A DNA stretch of 64,000 nucleotides from Psychrobacter maritimus (lineage in GTDB: Bacteria; Pseudomonadota; Gammaproteobacteria; Pseudomonadales; Moraxellaceae): NCBI RefSeq assembly GCF_904846345.1, contig NZ_CAJHAJ010000002.1, positions 186,001-250,000 of the forward strand, in the 5' to 3' direction. The stretch's first letter is position 1. The number at the start of each line of letters is the position of its first letter. Under the pieces are notes generated by a model. It saw only the letters and a list, made by a program, of their open reading frames with translations. It was not told the origin of the DNA and ran no database searches. Below are positions 44,644 through 55,600 of the stretch, piece by piece. The translations under genes were made by a program, and so were the position numbers.

Positions 44644-44741
44644 TTTACCTCAAAAAAGCGCCCTTTTAACATATTACCCTTTTAACATAGCGCCCTACTT
44701 TTTATGCTCAATTCAATTTAATGGCCTTTAAGGATTGTCTC

Positions 44742-45521
44742 ATGAAAACAATAAAAACCATGCAAAATACAAGACTGCAAAATACAGCGACTCACCTATT
44801 GTCTAATGTGGCTCATGCTATCAAACTGACTATGACTGCGGGACTATGCATTGGCTTACTCGCTTGTAGCAATCCTGACGCCCCTAACTCGTCGTCAACA
44901 CAAAACAGTCAACCTGATCCTACTTCTGAGTCTAGAGTAGCGAAAGATGCTCATCACGATACGAAGGACATAGATCATAAACAGATGAATCATACCGATA
45001 TGAATGCACACGAGCCTGCAGAAGCGTTAGGGCAAGATTACTCTATCTATCAAGCTGGCGGCGACTGGACAGACCATCATGGCAATACCTTTGAGCTTGA
45101 TAAGCTTAAGGGTACAAATCAAGTAGTGGTGATGGCTTATACCAGCTGTCAGCACACCTGCCCTATCTTAGTGCAATCAATGAAACAGATGTATCAAGAG
45201 ATGACGCCTGAAGCGCGTGCGCAAACGGAGTTTTTACTGGCGACATTAGACACTGAGCGCGATAGCGTCGAGGTGATGAAAAACTTTGCTGAGCATAATG
45301 ATCTTGGCGATAACTGGCGCCTGATTCGTAGCGATGAAGCCAGCACGCGTATGCTTGCCAATACCTTAAATATCAAATATCAATTTGCCGATAATGGCGA
45401 TATTAACCATTCCAACCTGATTTCTGTGTTAGATAAAGATGGTCGCTTAGTCGCCCAAGGCGTCGGTGTTGCCGACTCTGGCATTGAGCCGTTGATTGAG
45501 TATTTAAACAGCCATAGTTAA
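44742..45521 (+). CDS. SCO1/SenC-family copper chaperone lipoprotein
   Basis: About 259 residues. The ATG at 44742 follows AAGGATTG; one seven residues upstream is less likely. A signal ending LLAC marks a lipoprotein. A His/Met/Asp-rich linker (HHDTKDIDHKQMNHTDMNAH) may bind copper. The thioredoxin-like SCO domain has the copper-binding CxxxC in SCQHTCP and the third ligand His in INHSNLISVLD. SCO proteins load copper into cytochrome oxidase CuA sites; next to nirK-nirV it may supply copper to NirK. Confidence 0.88.
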   Translation: MKTIKTMQNTRLQNTATHLLSNVAHAIKLTMTAGLCIGLLACSNPDAPNSSSTQNSQPDPTSESRVAKDAHHDTKDIDHKQMNHTDMNAHEPAEALGQDYSIYQAGGDWTDHHGNTFELDKLKGTNQVVVMAYTSCQHTCPILVQSMKQMYQEMTPEARAQTEFLLATLDTERDSVEVMKNFAEHNDLGDNWRLIRSDEASTRMLANTLNIKYQFADNGDINHSNLISVLDKDGRLVAQGVGVADSGIEPLIEYLNSHS

Positions 45522-45600
45522 ACCTTTAAAAACCATACCTTTAAAACTACATTTTTAACCTTTACCTTACTTTTAAATTTACCTTTATTTTAAAGACAAA

Positions 45601-45640
45601 AAAAACACCGCTTATCTGCTAGCAGACAAGCGGTGTTTTT
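45601..45640. terminator. Strong bidirectional terminator
   Basis: AAAAACACCGCTT (45601-45613) pairs with AAGCGGTGTTTTT (45628-45640), with an inner TCTGC/GCAGA stem. It serves the nir module on one strand and the CoA-transferase gene on the other. Confidence 0.9.
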
Positions 45641-45706
45641 AATGGTGCAATCAGCTATGTCGCTGATTCTGGCGTTAAATCTTTAATTAGGTATTTAATT
45701 AAGCAT

Positions 45707-47254
45707 TTAAACTGCCAAAGCCAAACCTTTTTTGACGCGCATATCACCGGTTTCAACATAACGTTGATGCCATGACAATGCTTCACTCAAGATATGAGGC
45801 GTTTGCATACCAGCAGTCTGTGCAGCGCGATCATAGTAATCTTGCAGCATAGGACGATAATCAGGATGGGCGCAGTTATCAATGATTTTTTGCGCGCGTT
45901 GACGCGGTGATAAACCACGCAAGTCAGCCAAACCTTGCTCAGTGACAATAATCATCACGTCATGCTCAGTATGGTCAACGTGTGACACCATAGGCGTGAT
46001 GCACGAGATAGCGCCACCTTTGGCAACCGATGGGCTTACAAACATTGAGGTAAAGGCGTTACGAGCAAAGTCGCCAGAGCCGCCCAAACCATTCATCATG
46101 TTTGTACCCATGACGTGGGTTGAGTTGACGTTGCCATAAAGGTCACACTCAATCATCGCGTTGATAGCTAAAACGCCTAAGCGACGTGAGACTTCAGGAT
46201 GGTTGGTGATTTCTTGTGGACGCAGGATAATGCGTTTGCGCAATTCTTCGATATTGGCGTTAAAACGATCTAATGCATCTGGGCTTAATGACATGGCGGT
46301 TGCAGAAGCTTGGGTCATTTTGCCTGACAGAATCAAATCTAACATACCGTCTTGTAATACTTCGGTATAGCCGGTTAGATTCTCAAACGGACTGGCTTGC
46401 AATCCTGACAATACCGCATTGGCAACGTTACCGACACCCGACTGGATAGGCAATAAACTGGCTGGCATGCGACCTTTTTTTACTTCTTCATGGAAGAAGT
46501 CAATGATATAACCAGCAATTTTGGTTGAGCATTCGTCAGGATCAGCAAATTTGCTATTGCGGTCTGGTGAATCTGTTAAGACCACGGCAACGACTTTATC
46601 TAAATCACAGGTTAGGTAAGGTGAGCCAACACGCTCACCTGGCGTGGTGATTGGAATCGGTTTGCGATACGGCGGTACACCGATGTCATCAAAAACATCG
46701 TGCATGCCTTCTAACAGAATATTTTGGCGGCTGTTTACTTCAAGGATAATCTGGTCGGCATTATCTAACCAAGCATTATTGTTACCGATAGAGGTAGAAG
46801 GAATCAGGCGACCGTCTGGTAAAATTCCAGCAACTTCAACCACCGCTATATGCATGTCACCATAAAAACCAAAGGTGCTTTGCTGCGCGACATGGGACAA
46901 GTGCATATCGAAATAATGCGTTTCGCCAGTATTGATTTGTTTACGAAGGGCAGGTTCTGACTGATAAGGCGTGCGCATCTTGATACCGTTGGCTTCAGCC
47001 AATACGCCATCACATTCTGCGGCAGTTGAGGCGCCGGTTAACAAACCGATTTTGAACTCTTCGCCGCGCGCTTGGGCAGCTTTGATACGCTCTGCTAATG
47101 CGGATGGGACGGCTTTTGGATAGCCTGCTCCAGTAAAACCACTCATTCCAACATTCATATCATGTAAGATAAAGGTAGCTGCTTGCTCAGCAGACATGAT
47201 CTTTTCACGCAAACCTTCATGACGGACGCGCTCTTCGTGGTTAATTGTACTCAT
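45707..47254 (-). CDS. Acetyl-CoA hydrolase/succinyl-CoA:acetate CoA-transferase family
   Basis: A 515-residue protein whose length and motifs fit the AarC/Ach1/ScpC family: VGMSGFTGAGYPKAVPSAL at the start, QSGVGNVANAVLSGL in the middle, MMNGLGGSGDFARNAF and IIVTEQGLADLRGLSPRQRA. These enzymes move CoA between acetyl-CoA and succinate (or hydrolyse acetyl-CoA) through a glutamyl-CoA intermediate, serving acetate handling and a modified citric acid cycle. It is single, with a terminator after it and a long AT-rich region upstream. Confidence 0.9.
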   Translation of the reverse strand: MSTINHEERVRHEGLREKIMSAEQAATFILHDMNVGMSGFTGAGYPKAVPSALAERIKAAQARGEEFKIGLLTGASTAAECDGVLAEANGIKMRTPYQSEPALRKQINTGETHYFDMHLSHVAQQSTFGFYGDMHIAVVEVAGILPDGRLIPSTSIGNNNAWLDNADQIILEVNSRQNILLEGMHDVFDDIGVPPYRKPIPITTPGERVGSPYLTCDLDKVVAVVLTDSPDRNSKFADPDECSTKIAGYIIDFFHEEVKKGRMPASLLPIQSGVGNVANAVLSGLQASPFENLTGYTEVLQDGMLDLILSGKMTQASATAMSLSPDALDRFNANIEELRKRIILRPQEITNHPEVSRRLGVLAINAMIECDLYGNVNSTHVMGTNMMNGLGGSGDFARNAFTSMFVSPSVAKGGAISCITPMVSHVDHTEHDVMIIVTEQGLADLRGLSPRQRAQKIIDNCAHPDYRPMLQDYYDRAAQTAGMQTPHILSEALSWHQRYVETGDMRVKKGLALAV

Positions 47255-48386
47255 ACCTTATTTTCCTAGTAACTTCCCTATTAACACCAAACCCTCAGAT
47301 TAATAGAATAATGAGACGTTTGATACCGAACCAACGATAAAATACAATAGAGCATATTAACAACTTTACGATAAAAAACAAGTTGATTGTCTCATGTTTT
47401 AATATTAGCACTTAAAAATTCATACTTATTTATTGACAATCGTTCACTATTAAAAAAATATTTAAGTTCGTTTTTCTAACGACCTTTGAATAAAGTGTTT
47501 ATTGTTTATATAATAGAAGCTACTTATTTTTTGTTTTTTATCATCTATAATGAATTCATATAACTGTTGTAGATTAAATCGTCTTATTTATTTATCGTTA
47601 AAATTGCCATACAAACAAGTCTAGTCATACAAAATTCAGTGTGACGTTTGTCTCTATTAACAACTCAGTACGACAAGCCATACAATCCCAACCTGACATA
47701 TAAACCTAATTTTTCTAGTAAACTGAAACAGTTAGCGAATAAAAAAGCTTTTCCACATAATAATGCCTTTAAAAAACAATGACAGTAAGCGTAAAAAAGA
47801 GATTCATTTTTACATAACCATATAACTATTCATTATCAATGAATAAAAATTACAAGACAATAATATTGATACTTTCAAATAAAAAACGATTGAAAAAATT
47901 ATAGATATCGCGTTTGTAATTAATAATAAATGAATATTCGAAACTACTAAGACAGCATTTTATTGATTAGACACTAACATTTATAGCGGTTTAAAAATTG
48001 ATACATAATGGAATATTGTTCTATCTTTAAAATTATTTTATTTAACTTTAAATTTTTTATCGTTTACAAGCCATACCTTTGCTAGAACGTTGATAAGAAG
48101 TTGCGACGATATAGACGCTGTGCTTTAAGCATGCACGTTGCCACTGAGATGAGCTTTTCAAAATGCTTAGACTACAAAGTGCACGGTGAGCTGAGAATCT
48201 ATGTCAGTAAAGCACCGTTTAAGATATTTCTCTGTGATTTTGCAATGATACGATTTGAGGTAAGATGGTAGTCAAAGATGAATGATTGGCGATTTAATTG
48301 AAAAGTAGATGCTTACCCTGTCTTAAAAAAGCATTCTATCAATAAACCTGTTTCTCAAAGTATAAATGCAAATCTAAGGACAGATT
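47255..48386. other. 1.1-kb AT-rich region with no credible gene
   Basis: This is the longest gene-free stretch in the window. It is markedly AT-rich to about 48050, with several short palindromes such as ATTCATT-ATC-AATGAAT near 47829. From about 48080 to 48270 base composition rises and a 46-codon open frame (48131-48271) exists, but it has no ribosome site or known motif. It may hold promoters, a small RNA or the eroded remains of a gene. Confidence 0.5.
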
Positions 48387-49250
48387 ATGATAACGGAAGA
48401 GCACGTTTTAGCTTGTATCGATGGCTCAGCAGTGACTGGGTCAGTATGCGATTATGCGGCGTGGTATGCAAAAAAGCTGAATTTAGCGGTGGGATTATTG
48501 CACGTCAGCGATGTGGCAGCATCGGTCAGACGCGACTTATCAGGAGCCATCGGCATTAACAGCCGCCAGTCTTTGCTCGATGAGTTATCAAAGCTCGATG
48601 AACAAAGGGCAAAAGTCGTAAACAGCTATAGTAATGCGTTGGTACAAGATGCAAAAAGCCATATCCAAAGTAACTTTGCAGGCGTGACCGTCTGTATCTA
48701 TCAACGCCGCGGTAAGCTGCTGCCAGCGATTGAGCATTTTCAAGAAAAAAACCGTGCTATCGTCATGGGTCGCCGCGGGGAAGACCATAAAAACAGCCGC
48801 ATCAATATCGGTAGCCAAATCGAAACGGTTGCCCGTGCCTCAAACGTACCGGTGTTGATTTGTTCAGAGAAATTTAAAGAGCCTCAATCATATATGGTGG
48901 CGTTTGACGGTAGTAAAACCGCGATTAAAGCCATACGAATGCTTGCAGAGAGCAACCTTTTACAAGGCTTGCAAGGTCATATCGTGATGATCGGACATGA
49001 TAATGAGGCATCTAAAAAAAGCCTTGAAGAGGCTGTAATCCAAATGAGAACCGCAGGCTTTAGCGTAGACTCCCATCATTTACCACAGCTTGACGCGGTT
49101 AATGGCTTACTTAGTTTTCAGCTTGAAAATAATATTGATATCATTGTGGTTGGGGCTTATGGACGCTCTAAGCTCCAGCATTTATTTTTGGGTAGTACCA
49201 CGACAGAGATTATCGCTAGTACCCTATCGCCTGTTATTTTAGTGCGTTAG
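48387..49250 (+). CDS. Tandem-domain universal stress protein
   Basis: A 287-residue cytoplasmic protein of two Usp domains. Domain 1 (about 1-150) starts HVLACIDGSAVTGSVCDYA and ends with GRRGEDHKNSRINIGSQIETVARASNVPVLIC; domain 2 (about 155-287) has YMVAFDGSKTAIKA and the ATP-type motif VVGAYGRSKLQHLFLGSTTTEIIASTLSPVILVR. Such E-type proteins support survival in stress and stationary phase. The ATG follows TAAGGA. No operon partner. Confidence 0.9.
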   Translation: MITEEHVLACIDGSAVTGSVCDYAAWYAKKLNLAVGLLHVSDVAASVRRDLSGAIGINSRQSLLDELSKLDEQRAKVVNSYSNALVQDAKSHIQSNFAGVTVCIYQRRGKLLPAIEHFQEKNRAIVMGRRGEDHKNSRINIGSQIETVARASNVPVLICSEKFKEPQSYMVAFDGSKTAIKAIRMLAESNLLQGLQGHIVMIGHDNEASKKSLEEAVIQMRTAGFSVDSHHLPQLDAVNGLLSFQLENNIDIIVVGAYGRSKLQHLFLGSTTTEIIASTLSPVILVR

Positions 49251-49323
49251 ACATTTGATAATACAGACTTTAATGTCATCAGCCTTTATAGTCAGTGAAA
49301 AGTAATATCGATACATCACGCGC

Positions 49324-49391
49324 TGCTGATATCAATTTTTCTTGCTTGCTGTGCCTGCGCAGACAGAGGCTACAAAAAATTGATATCAGCA
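49324..49391. repeat. 17-bp perfect inverted repeat with nested palindrome
   Basis: TGCTGATATCAATTTTT (49324-49340) and AAAAATTGATATCAGCA (49375-49391) are exact complements; the 34-base interior contains CTGTGCCTGCGCAGACAG, itself nearly palindromic. It looks like a repetitive extragenic palindrome rather than a terminator. Confidence 0.7.
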
Positions 49392-49491
49392 ATACCGTAG
49401 CGTTTTTAGGGTATTTTGACTATAGTTCACAACGTTAGTTTTTATTGATTTAATTCAACATCCTATACTTTATAGGATAATTTCCATCCAT

Positions 49492-49526
49492 AAAAAAGCA
49501 AGGCATCTGATGCCTTGCTTTTTTTG
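49492..49526. terminator. Bidirectional terminator before the adhesin stop
   Basis: AAAAAAGCAAGGCATC and GATGCCTTGCTTTTTTT form a long perfect stem with a tight loop, with runs of A and T on the two sides. It ends the adhesin transcript and faces the stress protein gene. Confidence 0.9.
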
Positions 49527-49608
49527 TTTTACTTATTTTACTTTACCTAGTGATTCAATGACTATTTAGCTTGGCAGCTTAATTTAGCTGAACTATCGGG
49601 CTAGCCAA

Positions 49609-52600
49609 TTAGTCAAAGTGGAAGCCTGCGCCAATTGCAGCACCTACGTTCCCTTGGGTGTCCGCTGTACCATTCAGCTTCATCACCCAACGTCCATCAT
49701 TAGACATTTTCGAGAAGCCAATCGCAACGGCACTTTCACCATTATAGGTTGCGATACCGCCGCCTATCATGGGTTTACCGCTGATGAACGCTTGTGGCAA
49801 TGAAGACATGGCCATAGCGGCTGAGATACCTGCGTTGGCGTCATCTTCGACTTCGCCAATTTTGTAGCCAAGCTCATTGATGCTGTTACCCAAACCTCTG
49901 CTAACAGCGTCTAATTGCCCGAAGTTCACAGCGTCTCTAGGTGCCATGCCATCCGCAACATTCGTCACCTTAGTACCAGCGGCATTGATACCGGCAGCCG
50001 TCATACTAGGGGCCGTTTCGGCATTACCTGCATAGATGCCAGCAGCTGTCATACTTGGGCCATTTTTAATAGTAACACCACTATTATTAACCGTCGTATT
50101 GCCAGTCGTCACGCTCTCTACGTTGATATTACCGTTCAGGTCAAACTTGATGCTACTGCCTTCAGCGGTGGTCTTAATGTTATTACCGCCTTTGAAGCTG
50201 AGTACACTACCATCACCGATTGGTTTGTTGATGACGGCACCGCTGTCGGCTCCAAAGTTGAGACCAGCATCGATTTTATCCTTGTTGGCTTTGATGTTGG
50301 TGGTATTGGTAGTGATATTCGCAGTATTCGTTACGATATCAGCTGTGTTTTTGGTGATGTTGGTGGTATTGGTTGCGATGTTTGTCGTATTCGTCGCAAT
50401 GTTTGTAGTGTTGGTTTGAATGTTTTCAGTCATGACAACCTCGCCACGCTTGATAGAAGCAATCGCACCATCAATACTACCTTCGCCAGTACCACCGATG
50501 TTGTTATTGGTAAAGGTGCCAGTTGCAGGATCATAAGTCGTGTTACCCCCTATAATACTGCTGATACCCATACCTTGGGCGTAGAGCTGACCACCATTGA
50601 TAGCATCTTTACTATCTGCAGCAACCTCACCACTCACAACGTTTGTAATCTTAGTGTCAGCAGCATCAATGCCAGCTTTAGTGACACTAGGTCCTCCTGC
50701 GATAGTTAAACCCTCGTTGTTTAGGGTGCTATCAGCTGTTTGCACACTATCTACCACAAGGTTTTTGTTTAAATTAAAGCTGACATCATTATTGCCTGCT
50801 GTTTTGGACACTGTAATATTGCCGTCAGTGTTGTTTAGATCAACGCTATCACCAGCTAGCACTTTGCTAGCGTTAGTAGCTTGAGCGCTGACATTCCAGC
50901 CTTTACTTAACGCAAAGGTGGTAGCCTCTAACTGTCCAACAGTAGCAGCGTCAGTAAAATCAATACCTGCCGCGACGTTTGTGATTCTGTTGAAACCGTT
51001 ATTCAGACCACCGGCACCTAGAATAACGGTTCTACCTGGCTCATTACCTACAAAGGTAAAGCCGGTGTTATTCATGATGCTATTACCCATTTGCATACGA
51101 CCCTCGTCGCCTAGGTTCAACTGGTTATTCAGTTTAACTTGGACACCAGCTGCCGAAGCAGTGGTAGTGATATTACTATCACCCGTCACATTGATGGTAT
51201 CTCCTAAGGCAAACTGTTGATCATTGGCACTATTACCATCGCCAATTTTAATACCTTTGGCAACGTCTTCGTTAGTCTTAAACAACTGACTACCGTTAAC
51301 TGCATCCTTACTAGTAGTGCTCAACAATCCATCAGCAACATTAGTGATTTTGTTGTTGCCATTGTTAAGCCCATTATTAGTAAGTACTACTTGACCATTA
51401 TCACCATTATATAAAGTAATACCTGCATTATTAACCTGAGTATTTCCAGTGGTAACGCTGCCTGTATTACCAAGATTAATATCTTTAGCCAATCTGACAG
51501 TTAAGGTATCAGCACCATTAGCAGTGACACTGATATTTTTCGTTGCTGGGTCAGCATTGATAGTATCGCCGCCTTTAACCGTGAGCTTTTGACCAAGCTT
51601 ACGATTGACATCTGTCCCACTGTCACCACCAAAGTTTAAGCCTTTATCAATGGTAGCATTGGCCAAGTTCAGCTGTCCAACGTTAACAGCATCAGTATCC
51701 GCCTCACCCGCTTTCACATTCGTGATCTTATTACCGCCGTTGTTAAGTCCAGCACTATTAAGTACGACTGTCCGAGCTAGAGTTGGGGCCACTATGGTCA
51801 TACCATCCTGACTAACTGTGGTATTACCCATTTTCACACTATTTAGTACCAGATCTTGAGCAGTCGCAACTTTGATACCTCCGTCTTGTGCCGTTAGAAC
51901 GATGTTATCGCCTTTGAGGAAGTTGGCAGTATTGTTGCTCTTAATAATGGTTTTAACAGCAGTGCCATCAATCTGAGTAACAACAGATTGTAAGGCGCTA
52001 TCTGCACTACTCAAGCTTGTTTTAGTAGAGTCACTCAAATCAACTTTGTAGTCAGTGACGTTGTTGGCATCTTTAATACCAGTGGTAACCGTTACCGCAG
52101 CTGAACCTGCTGATGCGGTCGTGCCATTGGCATTAACGGTATATACGTCTTGTCCATTAGAACCGGTTGTTTTATCAACACTAGTTACGTTGGTACCTTT
52201 AACAACCTCAGTTCTAGACCCGGCAGCTGCACTCTTAACATCACCAATGTTTGCAGCGTTGGTTACATTTGTACCACCACTAGCCACGTTAGTGATTTGC
52301 CGGCTACCCGCATCTACACCACCACTTCTAGTAACACTTGGACCACCAATAATATTAAGACCATCCATAGTCAAAGCAGTACTAGGAATACCTAAGGGAC
52401 CATTGACGAACACTCCTAAACCATTTACGTCAGTGCTAGCTAATGAATTACCTGTACTAATACCTAAACGGTCAACCGTAGTTACAGGGCCGAGACCATA
52501 TGGACTACTTGTACCCATTTTCACACTACCAGTCTTGCCTAGATCTATATTTTTCGCCAGTTTGACAGTTAAGGTACCAGGACTGGTCGCTTCCACACCG

Positions 52601-55600
52601 ATGTTGTTGTCCGATAATGGGGTGGTTGCTCCCCCTTTCACGGTAAGCTTTTCACCAAGTTTGCGATTAACCGTTGTCGTTGTGTTGTCACCAGTAAAGT
52701 TAAGACCTAGATCAACGACACTTGAGACGCCACCTTTTAGTTGCGCCACGTTCACCGCATCACTGTCATTGGTACCAGCGGCTAGATTGACGATCTGACG
52801 GGTGCCACCTTTAGCGCCGGTTCCTACTGAAACGGCACCGTAATCTGCGCCACTTTGAGTGTTTGTGATGGCAGTAGCATCTGCTGCACTTGCGCCTGTT
52901 GGAATATAGGCAACTGCACCACCAGCAACACTAGCCACCGATCCTGCACCTAGCGCTACTGAACCTTTTGCACTCGCTGACGATCCCATGCCAAAGGCGG
53001 AGGATGCAACACCTGATGAGGAGGATTGTACGCCAATGGCGGTAGACAATGCCCCTTGAGACAGTGCTTTTGCGCCCATGGCGATGGAGGCGGCGCCACC
53101 CGATTCAGTATTTACTTGATACGGCGGCGTTTCAACCAAATCACGACCAGTATAAGCTTTGAAGGTGGTGTTAACGCTACCACCGTTGATGGTACCACTA
53201 GCAGCTCCTGTGAGATTGGCTTGAGAGGCTGCATCTAGATCATCGCCACCAATGGCGATAGAGGACGCACCTGATGAGACAACGTTTGCACCAATGGCAA
53301 TAGACTGCTCACCACTTGCGGTGGTTTTCTGACCACTTGCGCCACTACCAATTGAGATGGCTTGACTGCCTGAGGCGACTGAGTTTCGACCCATGGCCAT
53401 GGCGTTTTGACCCGTTGCACCTAGATTGTCATCGTTGGTGCCACCTGTCGAGTTGACACTGTAGTACTTGGTCTTGTTAGCGGCGACGGTACTTTGAATA
53501 TCACCGATGTTGGCCGCGTTGGTAAGCGTTGTGCCACCACTAGCCACGTTAGTGATTTGCCGGCTACCAGCATCTACACCACCACTCTTAGTGATGCTTG
53601 GACCGTTGAGGATGGTCAAACCATTACTAGTCAAAGCTACACTAGAGGGGTTTAATGGATTTAAACCTGTTACTGTGATACCTGCACCACTGACCGTAGT
53701 AACGCCACCCGTTAGCAATCCACCTGTTACCATGCCAAGGTGATTAACATTAGTGCCACTTAATAAGTTACCTGTGGTAACACTACCGTTATTCCCTAAA
53801 TCTAGATTGTTGTTGAGCTCAATTTCGACGTTGCCGTTAACGGTGTTAACTCGTGTATCGATATTACTATTAGAACCAACTACCTCAACCTGTTCTCCTA
53901 GTTGTTTCATTACAATTTGACCATCGGCAGCTTTTAAGCCAAAGCCTTTGTTAACCTGAGTGTTCGTGGCATGCAACTGGCTACCATTAATCGCATCCGT
54001 ACTGGCTGCATCCACAACACCCGGAGCAACGTTTTGAATTTGTCGTTCAGCACCGACAGCGCCTACCGATACTGTCTTGGCACCACGGGTCAAACCCGCA
54101 ACTGGTATATTGTTAATAGAAAAACTTCCAGTGTGCTGAGCTCCAGTAATGGAACTATTCCCCAGAGCCACACTACCTGACTGCCCTGCAATAGCACCGC
54201 GACCTAAAGCTGTAGCGTTACTGACTGCACTAGATGCCTGACCAATAGCAGTACCGCCAATAGACGCTGTAGAATTAGAGCCAAGCGCTATCGCGTAGTT
54301 GCCTGACGAGGCGCGGTCACCCAAGGATACGGCATGGTTGCCAGACTTCGATTTCAATCCAATTGATAATCCGTTTCTGGTACCGGCTGCAGCTGAAGCA
54401 TCTCGACCAATTGCAATACTGTCCTCGCCATTGATCTTCGCACTTTCGCCAAGAGCGATGGAATGATTACCACCAGCATTAATCGTAACATTATTACCAA
54501 GCACAAAAGCCTTGTTAGCCGCGATTGTATTATTATTACCAACTGCATAACTACCCGTACCACTGACAACGTTAGGGTCACCAAATGCGCCTGAGTTATC
54601 TCCGATTACTTGGTTACCCGTACCGATGGCGATACTGTTCACACCACCCGCTTCTGTACCCTTACCCATAGCAATGGAATTCTCACCCGTAGCTTTAGCC
54701 GTTTGGCCAACAGCCGTGCTGTACATGCCTTGAGCACGAGAGTTTGTACCCATTGCAGTTGCACCGTACTGATCTGCTCGTGCACCAAAACCAACTGCGG
54801 TAGCTGAACCAGCAAACGCTTGTGCAGCTGAGCCTAAAGCAGTTGACTCAGAACCTGTGGCTGAAGCTTCGGCACCCATGGCAACTGCACGATTATTTGT
54901 AGCAGTCGCTTTAACACCAGCTGCTAGTGAGCTATTGCCCGTAGCACCATCGTTATTGTAGTTATCTTGTTGCACGCTGCCATCATTGACGCTGTAGTAA
55001 TGTGTCTTGTTAGCCACAACCGTAGTGCTTAAATCCTTAACAGACTCATTGGTTGCATGCAACTGGCTACCATTAATCGCATCGGTACTGGCGGCACTCA
55101 CCTCACCACTAGCGACATGCTTAATTTGACGCTCACGTCCCGATGAACCAACAGAGACCTGTGCCCCTTTATCATTCGTTGCACCAGTGTAGAAATAGTC
55201 CTTATTGCCAATAGTAAGCTTGTCTTGGTAAGTCGCATCAGTGAGTGTAGTTGACCCTGCACCTAGTGCTACTGAGCCCTTTTTACTTGCTGAAGAGCCC
55301 ATACCAAAGGCAGAAGAGGCGTCACCTGATGAGCTTGAACGGACGCCGACAGCGGTAGAGAGATTGCCTTTAGAGTGCGCTTTGACACCAATGGCAACAG
55401 AGGCTGCACCACCAGATTCAGTGTGATCACTATAATCACCTACCGTAACAAGACCGCCTATGCTGCCTGTATAAGTATTGAATAGTGCATTAACCCCATT
55501 CACCTTTGAGGCGTCATCTAAATCATCACCACCGATAGCGATGGAAGAGTTGCCGCTTGATTCAACGTTTGCACCAATGGCAATAGACTGCTCTCCACTA

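Noticed and set aside
48131..48271. 46-codon open frame in the AT-rich region
   Set aside because: No ribosome site, no recognisable motif and no neighbour with a related role; kept only as part of the description of the gap.
49915..50709. Long plus-strand open frame opposite the adhesin gene
   Set aside because: It is a by-product of the repetitive, codon-biased adhesin sequence. No ribosome site, and its composition mirrors the antisense of the adhesin repeats. Other plus-strand frames up to 55426 were dropped for the same reason.
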